Assembly: GCA_964007475.1 (NCBI GenBank)
Contig: OZ023275.1
Location: forward strand, 8,404,829 to 8,468,828
Length of the DNA: 64,000 bases
Origin: Hybos culiciformis
Lineage: Eukaryota > Arthropoda > Insecta > Diptera > Hybotidae
Direction of reading: 5' to 3'
The notes beneath the pieces were generated by a model. The model made no database searches and was not told where the DNA came from. It worked only from the letters and a program-made list of their open reading frames with translations. Position 1 is the first letter of the stretch, and the number at the start of each line of letters is the position of its first letter. Below are positions 13,201 to 25,495 of the stretch, piece by piece. Made by a program: the position numbers and the translations under genes.

Positions 13201-14817
13201 AAAATTTTTTTAAAAGAGAATCTTTCTCTGCATTTTTGGCAACTTTTAATTCCATGCTCATCATTGAAGCTGGTAGTCTTAAAAATATTGTGAAAGATAA
13301 TAAAGCTAAATTATGATCCTTGATTAAGTTGATAATATTTTGGAAATATGATCAGGGATATATAGCAAATTTGCAAGTATACTCGATTGAGAACTTAACG
13401 AATATACATTTTAATATTAAACATTTTAGAACTTGCTGGTTTGTTGACTATGTATTATAGTCATTCTGTTTTGTTGACTATGTATTATAGTCATTCTGTC
13501 TTAAAAATAATTTGATTCTAAATGCAGGGAAGTGTCAGTTTATTTCTTACATTTGAAGGTTTTATCCGATACTATCGTCGTATAAAATTAGTGGGACAGT
13601 TGTTTCTGCCTCCGAAGTGGTTAGGGATTTGGGAGTTTTCTGTGACTCAAGGCTGAACTTTCAATTTCATATTAACGCGCAAGCTGGCAGGGGTAGTCCT
13701 TTGTGTGGTTTTTTAAAAAGATGGTCAAAGGTGTTTAGTGATCCTAGGGTGACTAAGTCATTATTTACATGCTGGGTGAGACCTTTGCTTGAGTACGCCA
13801 TCCAAGTTTGGTCTCAAGTTTTGCAGTAAATGGACTGGCCCCCTCTTCATCTGTTGCTGCGGACGACCTTACGTTTGATACTCTTTCTTATAGTGAACGT
13901 TTGGAGTTGCTCAAGTTGGCTTCCCTTGAGAAGCCTAGAGAGGTAGCTGACGTGATTTTAATTCAACAAGTATTACAGGGGATTTTCACCTCCCCTAAAA
14001 TTTTAGACAAACTATAAATTTTCGAGTTACACACCAGTCTTTAAGGGGGACGGCACTGTTTAATTTAGACTTTCACCGTACAGTTTATAAATCATTAGAG
14101 CCAATTTCAAGAATGATGAGAGAGGTGAACTCTTGTAACGCTCAGTTCGATCTGAACCTCAATAAGGACTGTTTAAAGAAGAGGTTGTATATGCGTTGAG
14201 AAAGCCGGAATTTATTTCGTTTTTTGGTGTTGTCAGCTTTGTTTGGTCAGGCGTAGTGTATTTTGTTTTATATCATTGTTATATCATTTTATATTTTATA
14301 TTTTGTATTTATATCATTGTTACTTAAATTAATTGTATATGATGTTGATTTAAGTTAAATAAATAAATAAATAAATAAATTACCTGCATTTCGCAACTTT
14401 CACAATATCTGAACTTTGTCTCAATTTTAAATCCATTTGTAACATTATTTTCACAGACATTTCCAAGCTGCCATCTGATTTTGGTTCAGAGCGGACACCA
14501 CATTTATTTGTTGGTAATACTAAGCTTAAAATTGATTCCTCATTGCCCACAACCCGACATTCTTCTTTGGCAAAATCTTTGGCAAATAATATACCATGAA
14601 ATTTTTTATTACCTAAATCAATTTTCATTTCAAATTTTTCTCGCGTACAATTTGTTATTATCGATGAAATTTTGGTTCTAGTTTTCTTAAATGAAAATTT
14701 TTTAAATGAATTTTGTTGCTCTCTATCATCTTGATCTCTGACAGTTGTTCTTAATGCCCATACACCATAAAATAGTATTTCATAATGTAATAACAATATT
14801 ATTAAACGTATTTTCAT
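4227..14817 (-). CDS. ZP-domain single-pass membrane protein, cuticle/apical matrix type (ten exons)
   Basis: Exons in transcript order are 14384-14817, 13197-13277, 12982-13136, 12828-12869, 12660-12760, 6148-6324, 5322-5409, 4949-5002, 4481-4691 and 4227-4311. They total 1428 nt (475 aa), and every junction keeps frame. A hydrophobic signal peptide covers about residues 1-21. The ZP domain begins near Cys57 (NCTREKFEMKID) and runs to about residue 333, with the ZP-C block ECQALDGLGD...RGCPID...WSKPHKDDLVEKLYTSSFPAFKFP...CNVQLCKGKCP. A membrane segment at about 402-425 (LALAFCFLGLIFLSAVIIAV) is followed by a short basic cytoplasmic tail ending PYGRVY. ZP proteins of this insect class polymerise on the apical surface of epidermal cells and shape cuticle. 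I cannot safely assign a Drosophila orthologue (dusky/trynity/neo-like families share this layout). Intron 5 is 6.3 kb, and intron 1 holds a degenerate LINE against the exon 1 donor. Confidence 0.93.
4388..4411. repeat. (TA)n microsatellite in the last intron of the ZP gene
   Basis: An uninterrupted TA dinucleotide run of about 24 bases lies between the exon 10 acceptor (4312-4313) and the exon 9 donor (4479-4480). It is a simple repeat with no sign of function. Confidence 0.85.
9429..9454. repeat. Short perfect inverted repeat (hairpin)
   Basis: GCCTGCAC at 9429-9436 is the exact reverse complement of GTGCAGGC at 9447-9454, with a 10-base A-rich loop. It opens a GC-richer patch of about 240 bp (to about 9670) inside the ZP gene's large intron. 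That patch may be the relic of a small mobile element. No target-site duplication was recognised. Confidence 0.5.
11491..11534. repeat. 22 bp tandem duplication
   Basis: ACTAATTACTATACATAATA occurs at 11491 and again at 11513, making two adjacent 22 bp copies that differ only in the last base. It is one of several short tandem duplications in this part of the window. Confidence 0.8.
13441..13500. repeat. 30 bp tandem duplication beside the LINE 5' junction
   Basis: Two adjacent 30-base units, 13441-13470 and 13471-13500, each begin TTGTTGACTATGTATTATAG and differ only at the last base. They end just before the recognisable start of the truncated LINE (about 13506), in intron 1 of the ZP gene. 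The duplication could be a by-product of the insertion or a later slippage event. Confidence 0.85.
13506..14380 (+). mobile_element. 5'-truncated, frameshifted non-LTR retrotransposon (Jockey/CR1/I-like LINE)
   Basis: The plus strand encodes the C-terminal part of a LINE reverse transcriptase. LNAGKCQFISY begins near 13507. VVRDLGVFCDSRLNF...HI follows, then GFLKRWSKVFSDP...KSLFTCWVRPLLEYA.QVWS at 13617-13829. Another frame continues with YSERLELLKLASLE and VLQGIFTSPKILD (to about 14017), and a third frame ends LNLNKDCLKKRLYMR with a stop at 14197-14199. At least two or three frameshifts make it non-functional. A short 3' UTR and an (AAAT)n tail at about 14357-14380 mark the 3' end. The element lies antisense to the ZP gene inside intron 1. 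The endonuclease and most of the RT domain are missing. The family assignment is approximate. Confidence 0.85.
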
Positions 14818-15693
14818 GATTTCCTTCTTGTTCTTTAAATAGTAACAATTTTTTTACTATTTTATTTTTAATTGTAATGTTTTTTATATCCCCACCGCTA
14901 AAAAAATTAAAAAATGAATTGAATTATTTAAAATTGTATAATGAAATAAACATAAATGTTTGTATAATATAAGTGATAATATTTGTTTATATATGTAGGT
15001 AAATGATAAATCTTATCCTTAAAAAAAAAACATATATTTAACATAATATTAATGAATTTTGATTAGTTCTAGGATTCCAAAGCTTCAATTATATATTCTT
15101 AATTGATAAATAAGCTAACCATGATCAATTTCTTTATTCACATTTTGCCAAAATATAATAAAATAGTAAAATATTAGATAATGGCGCTGACGTATCTAAC
15201 AAATTGATCTATAAATGTGATCCATATGTGCACATTTAAATAATAATTTTTTGTTCATTTCTTGCTTGGAAACTATTCATTGAAATTTACAACAAGCATA
15301 CTAGAAAACGGATTTAAAAATATTATATACTTAATATAGAGTGAAAGTTTTGTTTATCTTTTTATATCATATTATTTACATAATCGTAAATTAGAATAAG
15401 ATATATAATATATTAACACAAAAAATACGTGCTATCTCAACCTTTAAATTTATATCTCAATTCAAATTAATTATCTGGAAAATTTTAACAAACCAGATGC
15501 TTATTAGATTTATTTTACGTCTTAAGCATGTCATATTTTCAACTGGATATAATTTTGAATTATGGACTAAAACTAGAAGTGAGAAATTATATTGATCTTA
15601 AAATAATGAAGCAAAAATTATATAAATAAAACTTAAGGATATTCCGAAAAAAAAAAATAGCCAATTTTATGTGCAAAAATATAGATATATTAA

Positions 15694-15941
15694 ATCAAAA
15701 AGTAATGGCTGAAAAATGGATGAAGCATTTTCCAATTTATTTCTTCCAAAATCGTAACGTAACCACAAGATCTTGTTTTAGGATTAATGTATTTTTATTA
15801 TTTATATTTATATTTATATCAAAAAGTAATGGCTGAAAAATGGATGAAGCATTTTCCAATTTATTTCTTCCAAAATCGTAACGTAACGACAAGATCTTGT
15901 TTTAGGATTAATGTATTTTTATTATTTATATTTATATTTAT
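15694..15941. repeat. Tandem duplication, two copies of a 124 bp unit
   Basis: The unit starting ATCAAAAAGTAATGGCTGAA occurs at 15694 and again at 15818 with a period of 124 bases. I found a single mismatch (aaCCaca versus aaCGaca). The near identity in a fast-drifting AT-rich region points to a very recent duplication. It makes two overlapping open frames look repeated, but these are not convincing genes. Confidence 0.9.
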
Positions 15942-15989
15942 ACGTATCATGTACATAGTTAGTTCTACTTTTTTTCCAATTTTCTAATT

Positions 15990-16421
15990 ATGGGTTTGAC
16001 TTTAAGTTCCGTAAAAAAAATTAAAATTTTTATTCCTCGTAAATATTTATATTGCGTACTTTATTTTTTACCATTCCAAAGGATTGAGGAGTTCGATGCA
16101 TGGATTCTCTTTATTTTTTGTGCACTCATAAAAAAAATTATTGTAAAATATAATAGTTCGATAGTTAATGGGTTGCGTTATCACCGCAATGTGGCAATGG
16201 GTTTACAAGAAATACACGTATATTTTTTGAAAATTAACTTAAAATATGTTGTCTTATTCCAAAAACAAAAATTAATAGAAGGTTTTTTAATTCTTCCTTT
16301 TACATGTGTAATAAATATTCTCTATTTATTATATTTTTACAAGCTTGTACAAGCTAAACTCTGTAATATTTTAAGCAATATTTGCCTAATATTAATGTTT
16401 AATTATATGATAATAAATTAA
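15990..16421 (+). CDS. Doubtful hydrophobic open frame, 143 codons, unrecognised
   Basis: An ATG-started frame of 143 codons runs from MGLTLSSVKKIKIF to a TAA at 16419-16421, directly after the 124 bp duplication. It is rich in Ile, Leu, Phe and Tyr, with several stretches that could span a membrane (for example ILFIFCALI and LILPFTCVINILYLLYFY). A frame this long is uncommon at this base composition, but T-rich sequence read in this frame gives such residues by default. I recognise no family. It may be spurious or a decayed fragment of a multi-pass membrane protein. Confidence 0.15.
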   Translation: MGLTLSSVKKIKIFIPRKYLYCVLYFLPFQRIEEFDAWILFIFCALIKKIIVKYNSSIVNGLRYHRNVAMGLQEIHVYFLKINLKYVVLFQKQKLIEGFLILPFTCVINILYLLYFYKLVQAKLCNILSNICLILMFNYMIIN

Positions 16422-17808
16422 TTTGAATTTGAACTTAAAATTTATTTTTTTTTTGTTTTTTATATTTTCTGTCACAAAATATTATGAACAATGATAATTA
16501 ATTTTTTGTAATGAAATTATATTTGGAATTTCCTAAATAATTTAAAAGTTATCTAAAACTTTATTTAAAAGAATCTGTTATTTTAAAAGTTTAGTTATTT
16601 CTAATATCTAGTCAAATTTGAAATAATTTTTCTCTTAACCATCATGGAATGACCGTTATGTACATAAATTGTATAAATTTATCAAAATATTTAATTAAAA
16701 TTTTCACGAAGGAGAAATTAATTTTTTAATAGTTTTGTTATTTAGTTATAGTGTATTTCACGGGTTCAAAATTAAACCTGAAATTAGTTTTAAGAAATTA
16801 TTTATTACATCTTAAGGTTTAAACAGGTTAAGGTTAAATATTAACTTAAGTTTCATTTTTTAACTCTACTGCGCATAAAAAGTTAGTTTCAAGTAGGTAT
16901 ACGTACATTATATTTAAATATGTACTGAAGACATTTTTTCAAAAATAGCAATTGCCCTCCTCAAATCGGAGTTGCATGTGGTGTTATTTTTAATATATAT
17001 ACGATTAAGTAAACTAATAAATTGATTTTTTGTAATTGTTTTGGTGTGACTATATTGTGACTAGCTCTCGTAATTATTTTTGCTACATTATATGTTTAAA
17101 TATAAGCATTTATAAAATTTTCAGGAAGGATTTATTTTACGGAAGCTGAAGCATCATGTTGAAATGAAAAATATTTTTGAGTTACGGAATATCTTAATTT
17201 TCGGTTTCAGTACTTTTTATTTTCGAATTCATTACAGATTACAGTATTAAATAGGAAAATTGTATTTACGTTATCTGTATTATAGGATAATAAACAATTA
17301 TTTATTTAAGTAGTATTTATTATAAATGTAGGTAGATAATAAGTTATAACTACATATATGTATATTGTATATGATAAAAAAAAAACCTCAAATAAGATTT
17401 TCTTATTCCTAACTATTACAAGACAGTAATACAATATAGCATTATCATTAATTTTGTATTGTTGGGAGTCATCAAGAGAAAATCGAGGAGGTGATTAGTT
17501 TACCTAGTTTATGTCATTCAAATTTTTTTTCGTCGGATAAGATAAACAGCTTTCATTTTGAAAACTTATTGTGACATTAAAAAAAACTTTGAATGATTCT
17601 ATATAAATACATAATAATTTTATTATTATTATTATATATATGATAAACAACATAAACATAAAGATTTCCTTTAGATGGCAACAGAAATTGTTGTACATCT
17701 TTAAATTTTTATAGTTATAGAAAATAACTACATGGTACTATTCTTCCATATTTTTTTTTACGAAATTGATAGAATTGAAAACTTGTAAAGTGACTCTGCT
17801 TTAAATTC

Positions 17809-18020
17809 GTCAAAATGTCGGGTCGGATTGGGTTGGAATTTGTGTTTTATTTTGTAAAATTGACTACTTCAAATTTATGTTGTTTTTAGCCTAGTACGAT
17901 ATATTTAAGAAAAGTGTCAAAATGTAGTGTCGGATTGGGTTGGAATTTGTGTTTTATTTTGTAAAATTGACTACATAAATTTATGTTGTTTTTAGCCTAG
18001 TACGATATATTTAAAAAAGT
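17809..18020. repeat. Tandem duplication, two copies of a 107 bp unit
   Basis: The unit beginning GTCAAAATGT and containing CGGATTGGGTTGGAATTTGT occurs at 17809 and again at 17916. The copies differ by a few substitutions and short indels (for example tcgggtcgg versus tagtgtcgg, and acttcaaat versus acataaat). It is non-coding and somewhat older than the 124 bp duplication. Confidence 0.88.
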
Positions 18021-21000
18021 TTTAATATTTGAGATATGTATGTATTTACTTCGAAGCTTAATAACAAAAATAACAAAAACTGATTTTAATATCGTATATC
18101 GATTCAAGGATTATTATAATAGTTTTACTCTGCATTATATTTTTTAAGCATTAAAAGAGTAGCATTTAAAAGAATATTTTATTCTAATGGTGGATTCTCC
18201 TATAGTCATATACTTTGTCCTTAATTCAATTTGTTTTTCGCACTAGGATTTTTATGTTTTTAGATATGTGATTCTATCATCCACATTCTTTATTCTTTTA
18301 ATTAATACAATAGAATAAATAAATATGTAAATATTATCTGGTATTTAACATTTTTGCAACTATTGTAAAATTCTAATTCTATGTTACATCAAATTGTCCA
18401 TAAGAAATTTCTTAAATTTTGCGTTTATTAGTTTATGGCCTCGAGAAGAAATAAAGCTTTGCGGTTTAGTTTCATAGTCCTTTAATTTTTTCCAATATTA
18501 CATCCAAAAGGATTTTTTTCTTTAATTTTTTCACATTATTAGTTTAATTCACTATATGAGGCAAATTCATAATAAATTTCTGTTGGATATTTTATTACTA
18601 AATGGTTCATATATAATTAATATATAATTTCAGAATTAATTTCATTACCATTTATTAAATATTTCATATGTGAATGAAAATATATCATTTTAGCACTTTA
18701 TACACTTAAAAAAAAAGAATAAAAACAATTTTCCAAATTCGGATTGAAAATATATTTTTATTTATTTTACTGTCCTTAACTTTGAGTCTGCCCGTTAAAT
18801 ATCAAAATAACATTTTTATTAAATTTCACATAATAAAATTGAACCGAAAATAAGTACGTACTATACTATATATATACATTTAAGTTATGTTTTAATTACT
18901 CTATTCTAACAAATTATTGTGAAAATATATAATAATTTTTTTTATGCGCGCACGTTATTACCGTTTTCTTGCCATCAAACAAATAAACTAAACATAACAG
19001 TAAGAAAAAAAAAAACTTAAAATGTTATCAAATTTCGTATTTCTAAAATTACAATTTTCTTAAGTTTCTATTAACTATTTTTTCGTAGTTTTTCCACACA
19101 AGAAAAAGAAACACAAAACACAAAATATAGTTATAAAGTTATTGTATTATTTTCATTTAATCTGTGCCAAGAAAGTGTAATAGCTTAAGTCATGTGAATA
19201 AAATGTATTACTTAAAGTGCTTAACCATATTGGCATAGAAGTTTAGAGTACACCAAACTTTTAATAATTCATTATTGTTGATGTAAATAATCTCAACATA
19301 GTCTAATACACACTCTTGTAGGTTATTTTACAACATAATAATATACATATAATAATATTATGAAAGATAATTTAAATATCGACATTTTTTAATTAGTTTT
19401 TCTACAGTCTAACTCTAAAGAAATATATCTATTTAAGTTTGGTACTTATTCTTTTTAAAAATTCTAATATCAATGCCTTTTTTATTTTTTTTTATTTAAA
19501 ATTTTGTACTTTCAAAATGTATTTCTTCTTATATAAATCAAATTTGTTCGATTGAGGATATTCTCTAGTTAACTTAAAAAAAGTTATTTTTTTAGTTCAT
19601 AGATTAAGTGTCTATTAAGACAAGTTGAAAGACTTGTAGAAAAACGCTGTCAAAAACACTACAAACGAGTAAATTTTGAGTTGATCATCTCAAATTGAAT
19701 AAACATTCAATTAGCCTGTATCTATTATCGACAATGTCATTCACATAATCACACATTAACTATTAGAATCTCATTGTTTGGGATATTATAACTTTGTAAG
19801 TTATAAAGCTTGTTTTTTAGAAGATTCAGAAGTGTTACAATAAAAAATTCTCAGCAAAACGTTTTGATAGTATATTTTAATTGTCATGTGATGTACCATG
19901 TACCTATATTTATATAATTATATTATATATAATTTAATTTTCTCGCTTAAGCTTCATGAAGTTGTACCGTAAAAGAAAAAAGTAAATTTTAACTGGTTTA
20001 TAAGAAATTATATTCGATGGGCGAATAAAATATGTATTAACATTTCATTTCTAAGAATAAAATTAAGTTTTTCGTTGGAATTTGATAAATAGAGTTTGCT
20101 ATGTACACTATGCTCAAATGATATCAGTATGCCCAAATAATATCAAATCCAAATAATATTAACAGGGTATTAATAATGATTATTTTGTAATTATGCTTCA
20201 CAGAATTGAAGGAGATTTCTATTAGAAATTACGATTTTGATAGCAAAAATCAAAGCAAATTCTTTTCTAGAAAAAAATTGCTGTACTATATTGAATTTTA
20301 ATAAAATGTAATTTTTTGAAATAGAATTTATATATAATGTAATTTACGATAAAATCCTAATATTTATAATAAATATAACTAATACCTAGTAATATTTTTT
20401 TCACTTTTAATTTAAAAAATAATATAACATAATTTTTGTTAAAGTTGTAATTACTGTGCTCATAACTTTTATAGGTATTTAATGTTATGTAATGTATATA
20501 ATGTTATATCGACTTGTATAAGCGTTTTAATCAAATATGATTGAAAGTACAAGAATGTTTTTTCTTGAGACCAAATGAGTTTTGATAATACATATAATAA
20601 AGAAGTAGGTAATCGGTTTATTTAACCTAATGTCTGCGTTTAAAAAAAATATACCTATTACCTGTCTACATAAAGATACACATAATAGTATAAAAAGGGT
20701 CAAGAAAAATGCTCGATTAAAGTTCAATTTTTATTTTCTTTGAAAAAATATTTATTATAATATAGTTGAATTTCAAAATTAATAATATCGATTTCAATTA
20801 ATTTAATATTTTTCTTTTTTTAATTTTATTTCAGACTGCTTTATGGATTTCTTAAAAAAAAAAAAAAAAACAGTAGTTCTATATAAAGTACAATGTACTC
20901 GTCTATTATTCTATGCATCTATAATCTATATGTATATTTTTAAATACATAGGTAAATTACATAATATACCCAATCTTTATAAAAACAAACTAAAATAAAT

Positions 21001-22023
21001 AAAATCTAACTATTGACCATAAATACTATTTACAATACATTGGTACCTAAAATTTTATTTTTAGGTCGAATTTTTCAATCAGCCTAAAAATAAAACATTT
21101 CGATAGATAATTATTTATTCGAAAATTACGTACATACCTACAATGTAATTCATGATAATTAATACCTTATAAATACGGATCCTCTATTAATTTACCAATC
21201 ATAATGTTTTATATTCATTTAAATCGAAAGCCTGTGGCCACAATTTTTTGGTACTAAATTGGCGAGTTAAATTTGTACTTTGTGGTAATTGGTTACCATC
21301 AGTATACATGTAGGATGTAGGTATTTTAAATTATTTTTTTTTAATATTTTTAAGTAAAGGATTCAATTATTTATCAATTATTTAGCCAAATATAGCCGTT
21401 CAAACCAACGAACATCATTTAATTTTTATTTATATAGATTTAAAAATTTCAGTGTTCCAAAGCACGTTCTGCAAACTTTGGTCAAAAAATATTCAAGTAT
21501 CTGGTAACGTGAAAATGTTTGTTTACGATTTATTACAAAAATAAACATAAAAATATCAAAATAAACAAGATATGAGATGCCGTTGAAATTATTTCGCCGC
21601 CGTGAAAAAAAACTCCATATAACAAGATTTTGATCGATTTTATTAATTTGGAGTTATTACAAAAAATAAAGTATTATATTATAGGAAAAATTATATTACA
21701 TATTAAATAAAAAAAAAAAGTATCTCTTACGATGCTTGGGACGAATTATCAGTGCAAACAGGAAAGATTCAACTAATCATATTTAAGCAGTACCTACCTA
21801 CCTACCTCAAAAATAAAACATTCGCTAAAGTAAAATATGGTCGCCGTTAAATTAAGGGAGCAGTTTTATTTTTTTAATTATTAGTACATTAGTACTCAAC
21901 ATTCAACCTTATAATGGAACTGGAGGAAATAGATATTTGTTTGTTTTTATTTTTGTTATAAAATTTTTTAGTTTAAAAACTTATTTAAAATAAAAAAATT
22001 TGATTTTATTTTTTATATGAGAA

Positions 22024-25000
22024 ATGGATAAACTGGATGATAAAATTGAAATTGATATTAACGATTCATTTTGTGGCGGTGGTGATGATGATTTGAAATG
22101 TGGCGAAATTTATATAAATCAAAATAAATTTTATTACAAATGTGAATATTGTCAAGAGATTATTCAAAATTCAATAGAATTATTCAATGAACATTATTTC
22201 CAAAATCATAATAATTCAAATTCAGATGTTGAAACTCATCACATCTCTGTTGTTAAAGTCGGAGAGGTAAGAAATTTATTGAAGCCAAATTTAAATTATT
22301 TTGCTCCAAGAAAATCCTACTCTGGTACCTACCTAATTTAATCACCTATTTACTTCTGGAAACTAGAATATATAGGTACCTAGGTACCTATCAACATGAA
22401 TTATCAACCAAAAAAATTCTTAATATCATCAAACAAATCTTCGGAAATTTCGGGTTGTAAATGACAATTTCGGATATAACTTAATTCAAACAGTAAGGTT
22501 AATGACCTCTACTCTCTCTATCTAGTTTTATAACTTATCGACTATAAAGTAAATGTTTTTTGAAAAACATTAATTATTTTTTAAATTTTTTATTTAATTT
22601 TAGAAAAATCCAATTGATGAGAATTACACTGATTGTGAACTCGATGATAAGGATTACGTTTCAGAGAAATATTCAAATGACGAAGATGAATTATTCAGTG
22701 AAAGAAAAAAGAAATTAAGAAACATATCAAGAACAAAAAAATTGAATAAATCGAAACCGCGGAAAGATTGGATTGAAGAGAGAATATTTAGATCAAGAAA
22801 AGAAGCTGAGAAGCTAATTAGCAATGAAAATACCTGGAGTGCATCATATAAGCAAATCGTAAAAAAAGGTAACAAACAATATTATCGATGTAATCAGGTT
22901 CTGGTGCGTGGAAAACAATGTGCAGCACAAATATTCCTTTTAAATGAGAAAAATTCCAAAAAAATTAAATTATTTCGATCAATAGATCAACATAATTGCA
23001 AAGAAATTCAAAATGAACGTAAATATCAAAAATTAAATAAGAATTTTCTGTCCGATGAAATTAAATTAAAAATTCAGAAATTATTTGAACAAGAATTATC
23101 ACCAATTGTTATTTATGAAACACTAAAAAATGATTATGCTATTAAAGTACGACAAATTAGTAATTATTTAGTGACATTACGTTCTAAATTTGGTACAAAA
23201 AATCCACAATTGCGATCAGAAATTACAACATGGCTAAATTTAATTAAAAACTCAAAAGATTGCTGTTCTCCGAAAAATTTTCGAAAACCATTTGTTGTAG
23301 CGAATACTGATAATGAGCATGAATTTCGTTTATTTATTTCTTCAAAACGTTTATTATACAATTGTTTGACAACTGATAATTTGAATGCCTTTGGAATGAA
23401 AAAAATAACTTGGAAAGGTTATTTTTTACATATTGTAGGTTCAATTAGTCAAAAAACTGATAATTTTCATCCATTTGGAATTGCAGTTTGTCCATCGAAT
23501 AAATTTGAAGATTTTAATTTTATTTTTGAATCATTAGCTACAGGTTGTACGAAAATTTTTAAAACCTCGCCCAATTTTAGAATTCTAATAAGGGATAGTT
23601 GTATAGAATTACAAAATGCATTCGAAAGTTTTTATGGTCACAATCCCACCGAGGCTAGGATATGTTGGGATTATGCGAAAAGAAAGATAAAGCGTAAATT
23701 AGATGAATTTTTAGAAAAAGATGATATTAATAAAAAAAAATTATTATCTGATCTCGATGAGGTTCATGAAAGTGAAAGTGAAACAGAATTTCAAGAACGT
23801 TTCAATCAATTTATTGATACTTGGTCTATGTGTGTAAAATTTATAACTTATTTGTATCAAGAATGGGGAATTGAATCGGAAAATAAAAATTGGTATCGTT
23901 TTAATAATAATGCTGTTAAAAATAATAATAATTCACTGAGAATATTTATTCACGAATTAGAAAATGATGAAACATTTCGCGAGAGGTTACCTGTTGAACA
24001 ATTTAGAGAAAAAATGTTTGAATGGATAACAAATTGGTCAAATAATGAAAGTAAAATAGAAGTTTTATGCTCAGATGATGATGAAAATTTTGATTGTAGA
24101 GAAAATGAAAAAAATAATGAATATCAAAATTTGAATTTAGATGATTCCAGTCAAATAAACTCTTCATTAAAGGAAATTGTGGCTCTTGTAGAGCGGAAGC
24201 GTCAAAAAAAGGTTGGAAAACAATGGAAAATCGAAAAAATATTTCAAAGTAAATTAGAAGCAGAAGAAGCGATTAATTCGGAAGGATATTGGGGATCAAT
24301 GTTCAAAAATAAGACAAAGGCCGGTCTAAAAGTATTCTATCGTTGTAAAAAAGTCATATCAAGGGGTAAACAATGTGAAGCTGCTCTATCATTATTATTT
24401 AAATCTGATTCAACTGATGTTATTTTAATGAGATCTGGATTAGAACATACTTGTCATAAAATTGGTTTAAAACAAAAAGGTATTGAACCCGCAATAAAAC
24501 TTAAAATCGAAGAATTGTTTGAAATGAATTATAAACCGAAAAATATTTTAGATCATTTGAGAGAAAACGGTATTGAACCTTTACCGACGATAATGCAATT
24601 AAATAATTATTTAAATGTTATTCGAGAGGGTAGATATGGTTCTAAAAGTGTTGATATGAATCAAATAGAAGTTTGGTTGAATAAAAATTCTAATTTACCT
24701 TCCAATTTAACAAAAATGTTTGTAGCGACATACGAAATAAAAGAATATAAATTTCGTTTTTTTCTGACATCCCGGAAACTTCTTCAAAATTCTATTAATT
24801 TAACACATATTCAAATTGATTCAACAAACAAACTAGAATGGATCAAATATCCAATCTATATTTTAGGTTACACAGATCAATGGAATAAATTTCAATGCTT
24901 GGGTATTGGAATTTGCCAATCTAACGAGTTTGAAGATTTTAAATTTTTATTCAAATCATTGAAAGATTCGACAGCACAAATTTTCAATTTTGTTGTAAAT

Positions 25001-25495
25001 CCGAAAATTTTAGTGACTGACACTTGTCAAAATATACATAATGCATTTTTGAATATATTTGGCGACAATTCAAAAATAAAAATATGTTCTAGTTTTGTGA
25101 AAAAAGATTTAAAAAAGAAAGCTGCTGAGCTGATAATGTTAAAAGATGTAACAAACGGTATTTTAGGTGATCTAATTGTTATACAGAAATCGTCAAATTT
25201 AAATGAATTTCAATTAAATTTAAAAAATTTTAGTGATAAATGGAATTCGGTAGCTAGTGAATTCGTGCAATATTTTCAACTAGAATATTGTTCAGGCAAA
25301 AGTGTTTGGTACGATGATTATGAACCACATGTACCAAAAAATAATAATTCATTAGAACAAATTGTTAAAGCATTAAAAAATGAAGATAAACAAAGAAAAA
25401 AAATTTCTTTAACACAATTAGAGATTAAATTATCGAAATGGATTGAAACATGGTCTAATAGTGCAAATTTATTATATAAATTAGAAATAAGTTAA
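22024..25495 (+). CDS. MULE-transposase-derived zinc-finger gene A (two exons, two modules)
   Basis: Exon 1 is 22024-22266 and exon 2 is 22604-25495, joined by a 337 bp phase-0 intron (gtaaga...ttttag); the product is 1044 aa. Residues about 30-60 hold a C2H2-like finger (CEYC...LFNEHYFQNH). Exon 2 has two modules. Module 1 has a FLYWCH/WRKY-like finger (Cys177, Cys187, His211, Cys213) and a MULE-like domain to about residue 560. Module 2 has a second finger (Cys662, Cys672, His696, Cys698) and a second MULE-like domain to the C terminus. Module 2 keeps two catalytic-position Asp residues (about 822 in QIDSTNK, 889 in ILVTDTC); module 1 keeps only the second (about 412 in ILIRDSC). The C-x2-H motif after the second Asp is degraded in both (CWDY, CSSF). 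A long open exon full of potential stop sites argues that selection maintains it. Role unknown; probably nuclear and DNA binding. The 22742 TTG is internal, not a start. Confidence 0.9.

Larger units (their letters stand above)
14818..22023. other. Intergenic region between divergent ZP and MULE-derived gene A
   Basis: About 7.2 kb of AT-rich sequence separates the 5' ends of two divergently transcribed genes, so promoters of both should lie at its edges. It contains two recent tandem duplications (15694-15941 and 17809-18020) and a (CCTA)n run at about 21793-21807. One long hydrophobic open frame (15990-16421) is listed separately. No RNA gene was recognised. Confidence 0.6.

Noticed and set aside
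13808..14017. 70-codon frame that looks like a separate small protein
   Set aside because: It is the frameshifted continuation of the LINE reverse transcriptase C-terminal region, not an independent gene.
22742..22744. TTG as the start of gene A (and similarly TTG at 30256 for gene B)
   Set aside because: Both codons are internal to exon 2. The frame is open upstream to a good splice acceptor, and an in-frame ATG exon with the correct phase lies upstream.
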